A stretch of DNA of 64,000 bases from Tetramitus jugosus. Taxonomy: Eukaryota > Heterolobosea > Eutetramitea > Acrasida > Vahlkampfiidae. A model generated the notes under the pieces. That model had not been told where the DNA came from. It saw nothing but the letters and a program-made list of their open reading frames with translations, and did no database searches. This document shows positions 26,742 through 37,314 of this stretch, piece by piece (position 1 is the first letter of the stretch; every line of letters starts with the position of its first letter). The stretch covers positions 310,001-374,000 of the forward strand of contig OW569348.1 of assembly GCA_937625935.1 (NCBI GenBank), written 5' to 3'. The translations under genes and the position numbers were made by a program.

Positions 26742-29159
26742 TGAAACAATTTGATCAATGACAAATGCATAAAGATGACTGGTCTCATGCACACGCTTGT
26801 ATCTGCCGCTGACTCCACCATGGCCAGATGACATCTCTGTTTTCATTAGAATCTTACTTCTCTGTTCTTCCCCTTGCTTCATTGTGCTATAGTAGTGACG
26901 CATTCTTGCTACATACTTTGCACCCTCCCATACCTGCACTCGAGCATCATTGAATGCCTGAGTTAACATAATAGCAGGATAAGGCTTTTCAACATTTTCT
27001 GGACTCTCAATGTTATCATAAGGAGAGTATTGCATCATGTAATCGTACACTTCCTTCTCATTCGGATTGCCCCACTCTTCATACTCTGTCACAGTTAAAG
27101 GAATAGTAGCATCCAACATTGTATTCACACAATCAACAAAAGGAACTCGGAGGATAGCTGCAGCAAACAATTCAGGATTCATGTTGATACAAGCGCCAAC
27201 CAATAGACCTCCAGCACTGCCACCAGAGATACACAACTTGTCAGGGCTCGTGTAGCCTTCTTGAATCAAGTATTTTGCACAATCGACAAAATCGTTGAAA
27301 GTATTCTTCTTCTTCTGCAATTTGCCTTCATCTCTCCAATATCTGCCATTCTCTCCTCCACCTCTAATGTGAGCAATCACAAAGATGACACCACGATCAA
27401 GCAAACTAATTGCAGAGTCCATCCAGTAACAGTCTAGCGCATAACCGTAGCTTCCATATCCATATAGATACAGTGGATTCGATCCGTCTTTTTTCAATGT
27501 CTCTCCTCCATCCAGATCTTTCTTTCTGTACACCATTGACATTGGTACTTGGATGCCATCGCGTGCTGCAATATTGATTCTCTTGACCTCATACAGATTT
27601 TTATCGAATCCTTTGACCTGTTTCTCCTTTTTCACAATAAACTTCTTGTTTATCATGTCGTAATCAAAGGTCGTATCAGGTGTAATGAAAGAGCTATAAG
27701 TTAATCGAAGCATATGGGAGTCATGTTCTCTGTTATTTGATTCAGAAACATCGTAGGCCTGATCAGGGAAAGAAATGTAGTAGTATTGTGATGGATTCTT
27801 TGCATCCAGAATCATAATTTTCTGCAATCCCTCCTCACGCACAAACACTGCAATATGATCCTTGAAAGATACCAAATAGTCAATGAATCGATCATCATTA
27901 TATGGGAACACTTCTTCAGCATCTTGGAAGGTGCTCAAATATGAGGTACCTGCTGGTACTCTCACAAGTCTAAAGTTTCTGCATCCATTGCCATTCTCCC
28001 AAATATAGAAATAGGAACCATTGTGAACCAACTCATACTCAAGTCCTGTTGCTCTTGGTTTCACACATGCAAAGTCTCCATTGGGTGTATTGGCATCCAG
28101 GAACCAAATCTCTGATGTAATCTTCGATCCAGATGAAATGGTCAAGTATTGTTGACTCAGTGATTTTCCAATAGAAACCCAGAATCTTTCATCTTCATCT
28201 GTGAACATCAAATCATCAGCAATCTCCTCATTGCCCACAATTTCATTGTCTTGTGGTGACGGAAGCTTCAATATCATTGGATCCTCATCAGACAATGATT
28301 CAATGTTCAGCTTCTTACGATACACCTTGTATGGTCTCAATGTATGATCCAACACAGTGTAAAAACCAGTGTTTCCATTGTCATTGGCCCACTGGAATCC
28401 ACCACCCATTCTATCAATTCTATCATTCAACAACTTGCCTGTTGTTAGATCCTTGAAGTAGCACGAGTAGATTTCACCTCCAGTTGTATCGATCGCAAAT
28501 GCTAGAATGCGATGGTCAGAGCTCACCTTTGCAGCACCCAGAGACAAAAAGCTAAGCTTATTCTTGTCATAAATCTCATTCAAATCCAAGTAAATTTCCT
28601 CTTCACCAACTACTTGTCCATTCTCGCAAGCACGTCTACAATAGATGGGATATTGCTTTCCCTTTTCGTTCCTATAGTAATACTCGTAGTTTCCATAGGG
28701 ATACGGAGCAGAAACATCATCTTCATTCATACGACCGACAATTTCCTTGTAAAGCGTGTCTTGAAGCTCCTTGGTATGACTCATTTCACTCTCCTGATAC
28801 TCATTCTCTGATTCGAGGTATTGGACGAGTTTTGCATCCTTCTTGTCTTTCATCCAATAGTAGGGATCAGATCGCTCAACAACAACTTCCTTATTGGCTT
28901 CCTTGGTAGTTGTGAGCTTTACAGTTTCCTTGTGCTCAATTCTTGGTGCGATCACGCTGGGGATATGAGTGGATGACACCATTGTTGTTGTAACAAAAGA
29001 TCTCTTGATTGCTGTTTGCTGTTCCTTGTTTTTTGAACTTTTTGTTTGAACCTGCAATGAGGTGACGGATAATCTCAATTGAGAAAGCTTTGAGTTGCCA
29101 TGAGATGACAACAGAGAGGAGTAGTAAGAGGGACAACGAAGCAAAGATCGGCTGAGCAT
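26736..29159 (-). CDS. Oligopeptidase B (prolyl oligopeptidase family S9A)
   Basis: The 807-residue protein has an N-terminal beta-propeller region (from about residue 95; DPYYWMKD is the typical start) and a C-terminal alpha/beta-hydrolase domain. The catalytic triad is visible: Ser648 in GGSAGG, Asp738 in FNDARVQ and His780 in SGHGG. The conserved stretches YGYGSYG and IAHIRGGGENGRYWR are present. Oligopeptidase B cleaves short peptides after basic residues. The first 65 residues (SRSLLRCPSYYSSLL..., rich in Ser, Arg and Lys) look like a mitochondrial presequence; an internal Met at about 61 would give a cytosolic form. Bacterial and trypanosomatid enzymes lack this extension. It ends convergently with the F-box gene only 68 bp away. 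Confidence 0.95.
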   Translation of the reverse strand: MLSRSLLRCPSYYSSLLSSHGNSKLSQLRLSVTSLQVQTKSSKNKEQQTAIKRSFVTTTMVSSTHIPSVIAPRIEHKETVKLTTTKEANKEVVVERSDPYYWMKDKKDAKLVQYLESENEYQESEMSHTKELQDTLYKEIVGRMNEDDVSAPYPYGNYEYYYRNEKGKQYPIYCRRACENGQVVGEEEIYLDLNEIYDKNKLSFLSLGAAKVSSDHRILAFAIDTTGGEIYSCYFKDLTTGKLLNDRIDRMGGGFQWANDNGNTGFYTVLDHTLRPYKVYRKKLNIESLSDEDPMILKLPSPQDNEIVGNEEIADDLMFTDEDERFWVSIGKSLSQQYLTISSGSKITSEIWFLDANTPNGDFACVKPRATGLEYELVHNGSYFYIWENGNGCRNFRLVRVPAGTSYLSTFQDAEEVFPYNDDRFIDYLVSFKDHIAVFVREEGLQKIMILDAKNPSQYYYISFPDQAYDVSESNNREHDSHMLRLTYSSFITPDTTFDYDMINKKFIVKKEKQVKGFDKNLYEVKRINIAARDGIQVPMSMVYRKKDLDGGETLKKDGSNPLYLYGYGSYGYALDCYWMDSAISLLDRGVIFVIAHIRGGGENGRYWRDEGKLQKKKNTFNDFVDCAKYLIQEGYTSPDKLCISGGSAGGLLVGACINMNPELFAAAILRVPFVDCVNTMLDATIPLTVTEYEEWGNPNEKEVYDYMMQYSPYDNIESPENVEKPYPAIMLTQAFNDARVQVWEGAKYVARMRHYYSTMKQGEEQRSKILMKTEMSSGHGGVSGRYKRVHETSHLYAFVIDQIVSK

Positions 29160-29440
29160 TTCAAGATGTTGTTATTGTGGATTCTTCTTCCCGATATCAA
29201 AATGTTGAGGAAGAAATTTTCGCGGCGCTGGAGTTGAATTGTCTCTTACCATGTCACTTGATCAAGATCATCTCCTAGGATGATCTACGGATTAAACTCA
29301 TCCTCTTTGTAATTTCAACAAACATGACATCTTCCTTCATAGGAAAGACTGAATGACGATTCGAGGCGGAAAATTTTTCCCCATTTTTTTTAGTCTTTTT
29401 TGTTCGTTAGTTCGCTGTCAATTGCAGCAACAAAAACGAT

Positions 29441-30219
29441 ATGACCAGAGTCAAGGTACTGTATGATTTCAATGCACAGAACGTGGAAGAACTGTATGCC
29501 AAAGGTGTGATTCCAACTTTAGGTTTAACAGCTTGAAATCATCTGTTGATCAATTCACTCAACCATGTTTTCTGATTTTTTGGATGTCTGTCCGTGTGAT
29601 CATGCTCATCTCAGCCGGTGATATACTTGAGCTCGTGAAGGATCATGGTGATGGCTGGGCAGATTGTACTTCTACAACAACGCGCAAAACCGGGTTAATC
29701 CCGGTCACATTCTTCCAGGCTCTCACTTCCAATGAGGAAGCAGCGATTAGTGCTGCTCCGAAATCTCCTCTGCGAATACGTATTCACGTGGTGGAAGGTA
29801 GACATTTAGTGATTCGAGATTTGGTGTCCAGTGATCCCTATGTAGTTGTGAAAGTGGGTGACATCACGCAAAAGACACGTGTAGTTACAAAGAATTTGAG
29901 TCCAAAGTTTGACGAAGTGTTCTATTTTGATGTGAAAGAGGAGGATAGGACCAAGACTGTGATCAAATTGACAGTGTTTGATTACGATCTTCTCACTAGT
30001 CGTATGTATCCAATGTGTTTCCATTGTTTAACATGAGAGTGATTTTTGCACTCACTAACTGGAAATTACTTTTCTTTTTCTTTCGGCAAATACAACACAG
30101 ATGACTCAATGGGCGAAGTCATTATTCCTCTCGCATCACTCGAGTCAGGCAAACAAGACATGTGGCTGCCTTTACAAGAAGTTGCTCGTGGTGAGCTACA
30201 CATAATCATTACATCATAA
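29441..30219 (+). CDS. Small SH3-C2 adaptor protein
   Basis: Three exons (29441-29504, 29615-30001, 30101-30219) encode 189 residues. Exon 1 and the start of exon 2 form an SH3 domain: VKVLYDFNAQNVEEL (ALYDF motif), then GDILELVKDHGDGW and TGLIPVTFFQ (the final PxxY-like strand). The rest is a C2 domain: IRIHVVEGRHLV, DPYVVVKVGD, a second Asp pair in FDYDLL, and HDSMGEVIIPL. C2 Asp residues at the expected calcium loops suggest calcium-dependent lipid binding. Intron 1 has an unusual GTGTGA donor and intron 2 GTATGT; both splices keep the frame and restore the domain alignments exactly. A small SH3-C2 combination could link membranes to proline-rich cytoskeletal proteins. Confidence 0.88.
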
Positions 30220-30297
30220 GAACAGAGTTAAAGTGAAAATTGAATATTATGTGCTCTATTGAATAGTTTAATTCATATTTACAAATAATTATTGAAT

Positions 30298-31368
30298 TCA
30301 CCTGATTGGATTGGAAGAAAAAGCATTTTGCAGTGCTTGCATCGTCATTGCATCAATAAACTTTTCATCTCTGTTCATAGAGTTCACCAACAGCTCTCGT
30401 GCCATTTTTCTTGGCTTTTCAATCCTGGCAGAAGGTGGTACAATCGACGCTCTACTGTACGTAGAATGTTGCAATGGTGGCAACTGTTGCAGAGGTGGTG
30501 AACTCTGATAGTTATAGTCATAATGGTTAATCTTGTTGTTGCTTTGTGTGGTGTAGTGAACAGGTGGCATCGTGGCAATAGTTGGTTCACTTGTTGCTCT
30601 GGAAGTTGAACGAGTGGAGGACGATGAGCTCATCATCACTGTAGAGGTAACATGCGTTCCCATGGAAACAACATTTGGTGCTTGAATAGGATTCGTGTGT
30701 AGTTCTGTTCTTGGAGAGTGATTTGCACGATTCACAGTGTATTGAAAACTGTTGTTGTTGGTGTTTGCTGTTGTCACATTGTGATTAGTGGAAGAAGCAA
30801 TCGTGTGTGGCCACCGTTGTCCTGGATAAGTCTCATAAAATCTTCTCTTCAGTGTACTCAAGCTAATACCAAGTCTCTTTGCTGCCTCGGGTTGAGGCAA
30901 ATGGATGTATCGGTCAATCTGAGCCTTGATTAAGGCATTTTGAGGGGCAGCAGTGGCTAACGTGCATGCAACATAGGTCTTTCTTGATGATGACGTTGTA
31001 TTGCTGTTGTTGTTATTGATATGGGAGGTAGTGTTGTGAGTGACAGATTGATTGATGGTAGTGGCAGCAGTAAATGACTGAGAGCTATTGCTTGAAGTAT
31101 GATTCGATGATGATGTAGATTGTTGTTGCTGTTGATTCACAGAGATATTGAGACCATTGTTTAATTGTGGAACAGAGCTTTCAATAGAGTCAGTGCTGTT
31201 GTTACTTGGTGAAGGTGAGTGTGAAGGTGATGAAGAAGGTGATTCGGGACCTGAAGTTGCTTCTGTAAAGTTGATAATGTGGAAAGTGAAGGGTTTGAGC
31301 TTGTTGGCGTTGGACCTTCGCTTCACTGGTTGCTTTGAGCTAGAAGTTGGATATGGTGTTAAGCACAT
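30298..31368 (-). CDS. RWP-RK-like domain transcription factor
   Basis: The protein has 356 residues and is rich in Ser, Thr and Asn. Residues about 150-190 read IDRYIHLPQPEAAKRLGIS and LSTLKRRFYE, ending QRWPHT. This matches the RWP-RK DNA-binding motif: amphipathic helix, EAAxxLGxSxTxLKRR, then RWP. The last part is RWPHT instead of RWPYRK, so the K/R end is degenerate. RWP-RK proteins regulate nitrogen response and gamete fate in plants and algae and also occur in some amoebae. The C-terminal 45 residues have a conserved-looking helical patch (MARELLVNSMNRDEKFIDAM). Serine-rich arms suggest disorder. The gene ends 78 bp from the SH3-C2 gene, convergently. Confidence 0.8.
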   Translation of the reverse strand: MCLTPYPTSSSKQPVKRRSNANKLKPFTFHIINFTEATSGPESPSSSPSHSPSPSNNSTDSIESSVPQLNNGLNISVNQQQQQSTSSSNHTSSNSSQSFTAATTINQSVTHNTTSHINNNNSNTTSSSRKTYVACTLATAAPQNALIKAQIDRYIHLPQPEAAKRLGISLSTLKRRFYETYPGQRWPHTIASSTNHNVTTANTNNNSFQYTVNRANHSPRTELHTNPIQAPNVVSMGTHVTSTVMMSSSSSTRSTSRATSEPTIATMPPVHYTTQSNNKINHYDYNYQSSPPLQQLPPLQHSTYSRASIVPPSARIEKPRKMARELLVNSMNRDEKFIDAMTMQALQNAFSSNPIR

Positions 31369-31921
31369 GTTTGTATGGAGCTGTGTGATCTAGCACGATT
31401 ACTTAAGATTAGGCAGTGTAGTTTGTTGCTTTTGTGTGTGATGTGTTGGTTTGTGCTTACGAGGAGTAAAAAGTAGGTACAGCCGAACTGTGCAACAGAC
31501 ATATGAGCTCGATCAGGAGGTCAAAAATTGATTGATTTGGTTTAAACGAGCGCTATGCCAAAAGTGAACGTCGCTTGGCCCATAAGAGGAGAGGATGCAG
31601 AGTTTTTCCAACCACGACCGCAGAAAAGACCACAAGTGCTCCTAAAGGAGATTGTGTTTAGCGGGGATTTTCAGCCAAACTTTTTCTCCACCTTGGTACA
31701 AATTATTGTCTCTCCTGAACTTTGGGTCACACAAGGCAAGAATCTGATACAAAATGAGACAGAGACGAACAGAATGCGCCTAATCTTCGAGAGCAACACT
31801 GCAGAGAGTTTGATAGAACACTCGTAAATACCGTTTCTTTCCTGTCTGAAACAAACTATCCGCTGTTCTTTTTTTGACTCGAACAAAAAAGCGGGTTTCC
31901 TTCCAAACCAGAAAAAAACCA
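31369..31921. other. Divergent intergenic region before EEFSEC
   Basis: This 553-bp gap lies between two divergent genes. One plus-strand frame (31555-31827, ATG, 90 codons) shows no recognisable motif and is overlapped by another frame on the opposite strand, so I leave it uncalled. The region probably holds both promoters. Confidence 0.4.
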
Positions 31922-33589
31922 ATGAAGGAATCAAGCAACACTAGCAACAACGAACAAGAACACAGAATCATCAATGTGAATATTGGAATACTCGGTCATG
32001 TTGACAGCGGGAAAACGTCACTATGTAAAGTATTGTCTACACAGGCATCCACTGCTGCATTTGATAAGAATCCTCAGTCTCAAGAGAGAGGCATCACACT
32101 CGACTTGGGATTTTCTGCTTTTTATGTCCCTGTTGATGAACAGATGAGAGGCCGACTCAAAGATACTCTGCACAATGTTGACACAGTTCAGTACACACTT
32201 GTGGATTGTCCCGGTCATGCCGGTCTAATTCGGACGATTATTGGAGGCGCACAAATTATTGATTTTATGGTGTTGGTGATTGATGCGATCAAGGGCGTTC
32301 AGACACAGACATCCGAATGTATTATTATTGGAGAATTGACCGCTCGTTATTTGATTGTTGTGTTGAACAAGGTAGATCTCATACCAGAGAATGTACGGGA
32401 GCAGAAAGTGAAAATGCTAAAGGAGAAGTTGACCAAGAATGTATTTTCGTCGACAAGGTTTAAATCACCACCGATCGTTGCGGTATCTACAGTGGAGAAG
32501 ATTGGTATTGAAGAGTTGGTAAGTCGGTTCAATGAGACACTGTCAATTGAGACAAGTAGAGCAACTTCGAGCACAGATCCATTCTTGTTTGCAATTGATC
32601 ACTGCTTTGCCATTAAGGGAAAGGGAACAGTTATGACGGGTACTGTGCTGAAAGGTTCAGTCAAAGTGAATCAAAATGTGGAAATTGCGAGCATTAAGGA
32701 GCAACGCAAAGTTAAATCAATTCAAATGTTTAAAAAACCAGTGAGTGAGGCGCAGGCTGGTGACAGAATAGGAATATTGGTCACTCAATTAGATAGTAGC
32801 AAGTTGGAGAGAGGATTCGCCTCTGATGTAGGTGTTGTTCGAACCATTGATTCAGTCATTGCCAAAGTCAGTAAGATTAGATTTTATAAGCGAGAGATAA
32901 AGAATAAGAGCAAGTTTCATGTGTCTGTTGGTCACGCTACTGTAATGGGTGTCATATCGTTATTCACCAACAACAGTCCAGTGTTTGATATCAACTCGGA
33001 CTACATGTATGTGGATCAACTACCGGACCACCAAGATGAGAATAAGACGAACAATCATTACTTTGCAAAAATTGAATTTGAGACCCCTATTGAATGTTAT
33101 AGTGACGCTGAGCTTATTGCCAGTAAATTGGACACAGATATCAATTTGAATACGTGCAGGCTGGCTTTGCATGGCAAAGTGATTCACATGTTTAGTAAAT
33201 CTGACTCCAAAATGTTAGATAACCTAAAAGTGTACAAAAATAAGGAGCGTGTTGCACAGATTGATAGAATAGTGGATGATTATAATCTAATTGGCAAGAA
33301 TCTACTAAAGAAGAAGAATGCGAGATTGGATCTTTACATTGGGAAGAAAATCCTTGTGACAATGGAAAAGGGAGAGAGTTCTTCAGATGATACGTCCGAC
33401 AATGAAGTCTCGCAAGGCATTCTCGAGGGCTCGTTTGGTTCGAGTGGCAAATTCAAGGTTCGTCTGAATCAGCCGCTTGTTCTCAAAGACAAGAAGAGAT
33501 TCAAAGGTCTTGGACTCAAGATCAAGTACAGTGTGAACATTTACGACAAGGACAGACGTTGGATTCAAAATGATTCATTCATAAAATAA
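31922..33589 (+). CDS. EEFSEC: Selenocysteine-specific elongation factor (eEFSec/SelB)
   Basis: This 555-residue GTPase delivers selenocysteyl-tRNA to UGA codons. It shows G1 GHVDSGKT (25-32), then ASTAAFDKNPQSQERGITLDLGFS, quoted in parts: the ERGITLDLGFS switch region is diagnostic of eEFSec over EF-1 alpha and EF-Tu. DCPGH and NKVD complete the GTP-binding site. Domains 2 and 3 follow (GTVMTGTVLKG, GFASDVG), then a C-terminal extension of about 150 residues that in animals binds SECIS/SBP2. Its presence implies this organism makes selenoproteins. The frame extends upstream to TTG 31874 without an ATG, so ATG 31922 is the start. The acidic cluster ESSSDDTSDNE near the end is a surface loop. 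Confidence 0.95.
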   Translation: MKESSNTSNNEQEHRIINVNIGILGHVDSGKTSLCKVLSTQASTAAFDKNPQSQERGITLDLGFSAFYVPVDEQMRGRLKDTLHNVDTVQYTLVDCPGHAGLIRTIIGGAQIIDFMVLVIDAIKGVQTQTSECIIIGELTARYLIVVLNKVDLIPENVREQKVKMLKEKLTKNVFSSTRFKSPPIVAVSTVEKIGIEELVSRFNETLSIETSRATSSTDPFLFAIDHCFAIKGKGTVMTGTVLKGSVKVNQNVEIASIKEQRKVKSIQMFKKPVSEAQAGDRIGILVTQLDSSKLERGFASDVGVVRTIDSVIAKVSKIRFYKREIKNKSKFHVSVGHATVMGVISLFTNNSPVFDINSDYMYVDQLPDHQDENKTNNHYFAKIEFETPIECYSDAELIASKLDTDINLNTCRLALHGKVIHMFSKSDSKMLDNLKVYKNKERVAQIDRIVDDYNLIGKNLLKKKNARLDLYIGKKILVTMEKGESSSDDTSDNEVSQGILEGSFGSSGKFKVRLNQPLVLKDKKRFKGLGLKIKYSVNIYDKDRRWIQNDSFIK

Positions 33590-33917
33590 GCGGTGGGTGA
33601 CGATTCTTCCGTAGTTGCAACGTTGAATCATTCATTTTTAGCTTACATATATGACAGGTGATTTGATGTTGTAAACACAATTTTTTGTCAACTTTGATCA
33701 AGCGCGGGGAAATGTTGGCCGTCAAATTCAGTCGGTCAATTAAATCCACGACTCGCTGCAAGTTTTTTTTCGTAGGTGACCGCTCTCGACAAGCTTTCAA
33801 TCACGACAAGGGAGTCACGCATCCTCATCAGCAAGAGAATCACTCCTACGACAAAAAAAAACCAACAAAAAGCTTTTTTTCATCATCAAAACACCACCAC
33901 ACATACACACGAAAAAC
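33590..33917. other. Intergenic region before Arp3
   Basis: 328 bp between the head-to-tail EEFSEC and Arp3 genes. No gene is seen. The last 60 bases are an A-rich/CA-rich leader directly before the Arp3 ATG. Confidence 0.5.
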
Positions 33918-35475
33918 ATGTCCAGAAGTGCAGCACGTAGCAATCCAGTTGTTGTGATCGACAACGGTACTGGTTTCACCAAGATGGGTTACTCTGGTAA
34001 TTTGGAACCAAGTTTCATCATTCCAACAACCATTTCTACAAACACCACCCCTCAATCTCAGGGTTTGGAAGAGTTGGACTTTTACATTGGCCACGAAGCT
34101 ATTCAAAGAGCCACTGCTGGAGGATCCTATCAAATCAACTACCCAATGAAGCACGGTCTCGTTGATAACTGGAACAATATGGAAAAGTACTGGGAACAAT
34201 GTTTGTTCAAGTACATGAGATGTGAACCAGAAGATCACTTTGTTTTGTTGGTATGTACCTATCATGCACTCACTTTTATTGTCAATGAACATGTGGTGGT
34301 AAAAAAATTCAAACAAGTGTGATCACACAATGGAACACGGAACGATCTACACTCTACCATCATCACATACGCTTCCCAACAATGGATCAGCACAGCCAAA
34401 CACAAAAGCCTGGGGTTGCTCATGTGAGATCACACTTTTGTTCTCTTTTTTACCACCAATTGTTTCTCTTTTTTTCTTGAAGAAAAAACTCCTGATCAGA
34501 CGACTAACCAACAACAATCATCCATGATACTTTTAGACTGAACCTCCACTGAATCCACCAGAGAACAGAGAATACACTGCTGAAGTTATGTTTGAAACAT
34601 TTAACGTTGCTGGTTTGTATATTGCTGTTCAAGCTGTTTTGGCTCTCTCTGCTTCATGGACCTCCAAGAAGGCCCGTGAGTTGCAATTGAACGGTTGCAT
34701 GACCGGTACTGTTATTGATTCTGGTGATGGTGTCACTCACGTTATCCCTGTTGCTGACGGTTATGTGATTGGTAGCTCCATCAAGCACATTCCATTGGCT
34801 GGTAGAGATATCACCAACTTTGTTCAACAATTTGTTCGTGATCGTGAGACTGGTATCCCTCCAGAGGACTCATTGCTCGTGGCTCAAAAGATTAAGGAGA
34901 AGTTCTGCTATGTTTCTCCTGATATTGCCAAGGAATTCTCAAAGTATGACGCCAACCCAAGAAAGTACGTTGAGGAGTACAAGCAAAACCACAGAAGAAC
35001 TGGTCAAGAATGGAAGATTGATGTAGCATATGAGAAGTTCTTGGGTCCAGAAATTTTCTTCAACCCTGAAATCTTCAGTTCTGATTTCACTACTCCACTC
35101 CCTGATGTTGTTGACGCTGTCATTCAGAGTTGCCCAATTGATACCCGTCGTCCATTGTACAAGAACATTGTCTTGTCCGGAGGTAGCACCATGTTCAGCA
35201 ACTTTGGTAAGAGATTGGAGAGAGATATCAAGAGAAGAGTTGACGAGCGTTTGACGAAGAGCGCCCAATTGAGCTCCTCTGGTGTCAAGCCAACTCCAAT
35301 TGATGTCAACGTCATCAGTCATCCAACTCAGAGATATGCTGTCTGGTTCGGTGGTTCCATGCTTGGTACTATGCCTGACTTCTTCAGTGTCTGCCACACT
35401 AAGGCTGAATACGATGAGCAAGGTCCATCCATTGCTCGTCACTCAAGAGTGTTCGGTGGTCTCATGAACTTGTAA
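33918..35475 (+). CDS. ARP3: Actin-related protein 3 (Arp2/3 complex)
   Basis: Two exons, 33918-34250 and 34537-35475, encode 423 residues; the 286-bp intron starts GTATGT and ends TTAG, between codons. The actin fold motifs are present: [18 protein letters not shown] (phosphate loop 1), [14 protein letters not shown] (phosphate loop 2), and [20 protein letters not shown] (adenosine motif). [18 protein letters not shown] and the insert [20 protein letters not shown] are typical of Arp3 rather than actin or Arp2. The end [13 protein letters not shown] also fits, without the KCF ending of actin. Arp3 nucleates branched actin with Arp2. High use of favoured codons suggests strong expression. Confidence 0.97.
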
Positions 35476-35850
35476 ACAAGCACGCAGCACCTACAGAATA
35501 ATCTGTGCGTGTGTGAGCTTGTCTGTTTGCAAGCAAACACATGCAACAACACTGTCTTGTTCATGCTCCAATTGTATTTCTTGAAGTTTTGACATGTATA
35601 TTGATTAATGATTGGCTTTTGGCACAACATTACCCCTTGATGAAGTAACTTATATAAAGAAACAAACCATTTCTTCAATCAAAAAACATACTAGAACAAA
35701 TTTGTTGTAGAAGTTGCCTGACACCACGAAAGAATCTTCGAGTTCACATTGATCGGACCAGAAAATCGCCGGGAATTTCACGTGGGGAGAAATACCAAAA
35801 TTCTACAACAACCGAACACCAGAACAACAAAACACAAACAACTTTTAAGA
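35476..35850. other. Intergenic region before the cytidylyltransferase gene
   Basis: 375 bp between Arp3 and the next head-to-tail gene; no gene seen. The in-frame extension upstream of the cytidylyltransferase ATG begins at a TTG (35749) and is not used. Confidence 0.5.
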
Positions 35851-36905
35851 ATGAGCGAAACGAGTGCCCCAACCAAGAAGCCAGTATTGAGCGATCTCCA
35901 AGATGAGAATGAAGACTATGAAATTGTCATTGATGAGACAACAGGTGAAAGAATGGGTCTCATTACACTCCAGGGTCAATTAATGAGAGTACCATTGGAT
36001 CGTCCAGTCAGAGTCTACGCTGACGGTATCTATGATTGCTTTCACTTTGGTCACGTATGTCCTATTTCAACTCTTTATATCGATAGCTATATTCTCTCAT
36101 CTGCTATTGTCTGCAAGTTGTTGTTGTTTGTTGATTGATGCTCACACACCAATTGATGGTTGCGATCATGTCTCTTTTTTTTTCACTCTCTTACTGGTAG
36201 GCTCGTTCGTTGAAACAAGCCAAGAACTTGTTTTATAATACGGAGCTCGTGGTTGGTTGCTGTGGCGATGAAGTAACACACAGACTCAAGGGAAAAACAG
36301 TCATGAATGAACAGGAGAGATACGAGTGTGTGAGACATTGCAAGTGGGCAGATGAAGTGTTGGAGGACGCACCTTGGATCGTCACTACAGAGTACATGGC
36401 CAAGCACAGGATTGATTTTGTGTCTCATGGAGAAGATTTGTCCGTGGATGAGTTTGGAAACGATGTGTATCAGCACATTAAGGACATGAAAAAATTTTTG
36501 ACCATCAAGAGAACAGACGGAATTTCTACCACGGATTTGATTATGAGAATTGTCAAGGATTATGACAAGTATGTGAGAAGAAATTTGTCCAGGGGTTATA
36601 GCAGACATGATATGAACGTTGGTCTGATCAAGGCTCAACAGATTAAGATTGCTCAAAAGTGGGACCAATATGTCAACAAGTGGAAGAATGTTTCCGACAA
36701 GCTTCTGATGAACTTTACAAAGGTGTTTACGAATCCAAAGAGTGAAGAAGAGCTCTTGACGTTGGCTGATTTTGAATCGGGCATTTCTTCGCCATCAGAA
36801 GACACGGAAGAACTGGAAGATGAAAAGCAAGTCGTTACTGTGAGTCCAGTGCCTGTCATGTTGTTCGCAGCTGTGACTATTGCCATTCTCAAGTATGGAA
36901 AATGA
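35851..36905 (+). CDS. Choline-phosphate cytidylyltransferase
   Basis: Two exons (35851-36054, 36201-36905) give 302 residues. The intron (146 bp, GTATGT...GTAG) falls exactly after the second His of the catalytic HxGH motif (H65-F-G-H68), splitting it from ARSLKQAKN. Further landmarks are VRVYADGIYDCFHFGH, WADEVLEDAPW, and RTDGISTTDLI (the nucleotide-binding RTxGISTT). This enzyme makes CDP-choline, the rate-setting step of the Kennedy pathway of phosphatidylcholine synthesis. Unlike animal enzymes, whose amphipathic helix binds membranes reversibly, this one ends with a hydrophobic stretch (VPVMLFAAVTIAILKYGK), possibly a tail anchor. Confidence 0.94.
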
Positions 36906-37053
36906 AACTTTTGATTCAGGGCATGAGAACTTTAACCACAAGACCAATAAAAAGATGTCTGTTTGTACATTGTATTATTCACCACACCACATTTGTATTT
37001 ACATTCCGTTGCATTTTGAAAAAATTACTTTGTCAAATTTTCCCTCCAAGAAC

Positions 37054-37314
37054 TTAGTCCTGTTCGATTCCATTTTCTTTCTTGAATTGTTGCCACTGTT
37101 TCAAAAACTCTGGATCCGTTATATCATCATCCGTCGATGGTTCAAATCCATTGGCTACTCTTCGTTCATTCATGCGCAAGCGATCATAAAAAATGGCATC
37201 TCTCTTTCGCTTCAAAGTCGCAGCTTCATTTCGAAGAATAATGGTGGAGAGATAGAATCCACCAATGGTAATTCCTGTTGTCAGACCATAGAAAATTAAT
37301 TCCTTCTTTCTCAT
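37054..37314 (-). CDS. Small single-pass membrane protein, unknown
   Basis: This 86-residue frame starts at ATG 37314. A short basic N terminus (MRKKE) leads into one membrane helix (LIFYGLTTGITIGGFYLSTIIL), followed by a charged coiled region and a conserved-looking acidic tail (STDDDITDPEFLKQWQQFKKENG). The layout resembles small mitochondrial inner-membrane assembly factors and subunits, but I do not recognise the family. An in-frame TTG at 37323 adds three residues and is not needed. Confidence 0.65.
   Translation of the reverse strand: MRKKELIFYGLTTGITIGGFYLSTIILRNEAATLKRKRDAIFYDRLRMNERRVANGFEPSTDDDITDPEFLKQWQQFKKENGIEQD

Noticed and set aside
31555-31827. 90-codon ORF upstream of EEFSEC
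   Set aside because: It has an ATG but no motif, lies in a divergent promoter region and is overlapped by similar-length frames on the other strand.
31874-31921. 16-residue N-terminal extension of eEFSec
   Set aside because: It begins with TTG, no ATG is present, and the family's N terminus starts after the chosen Met.
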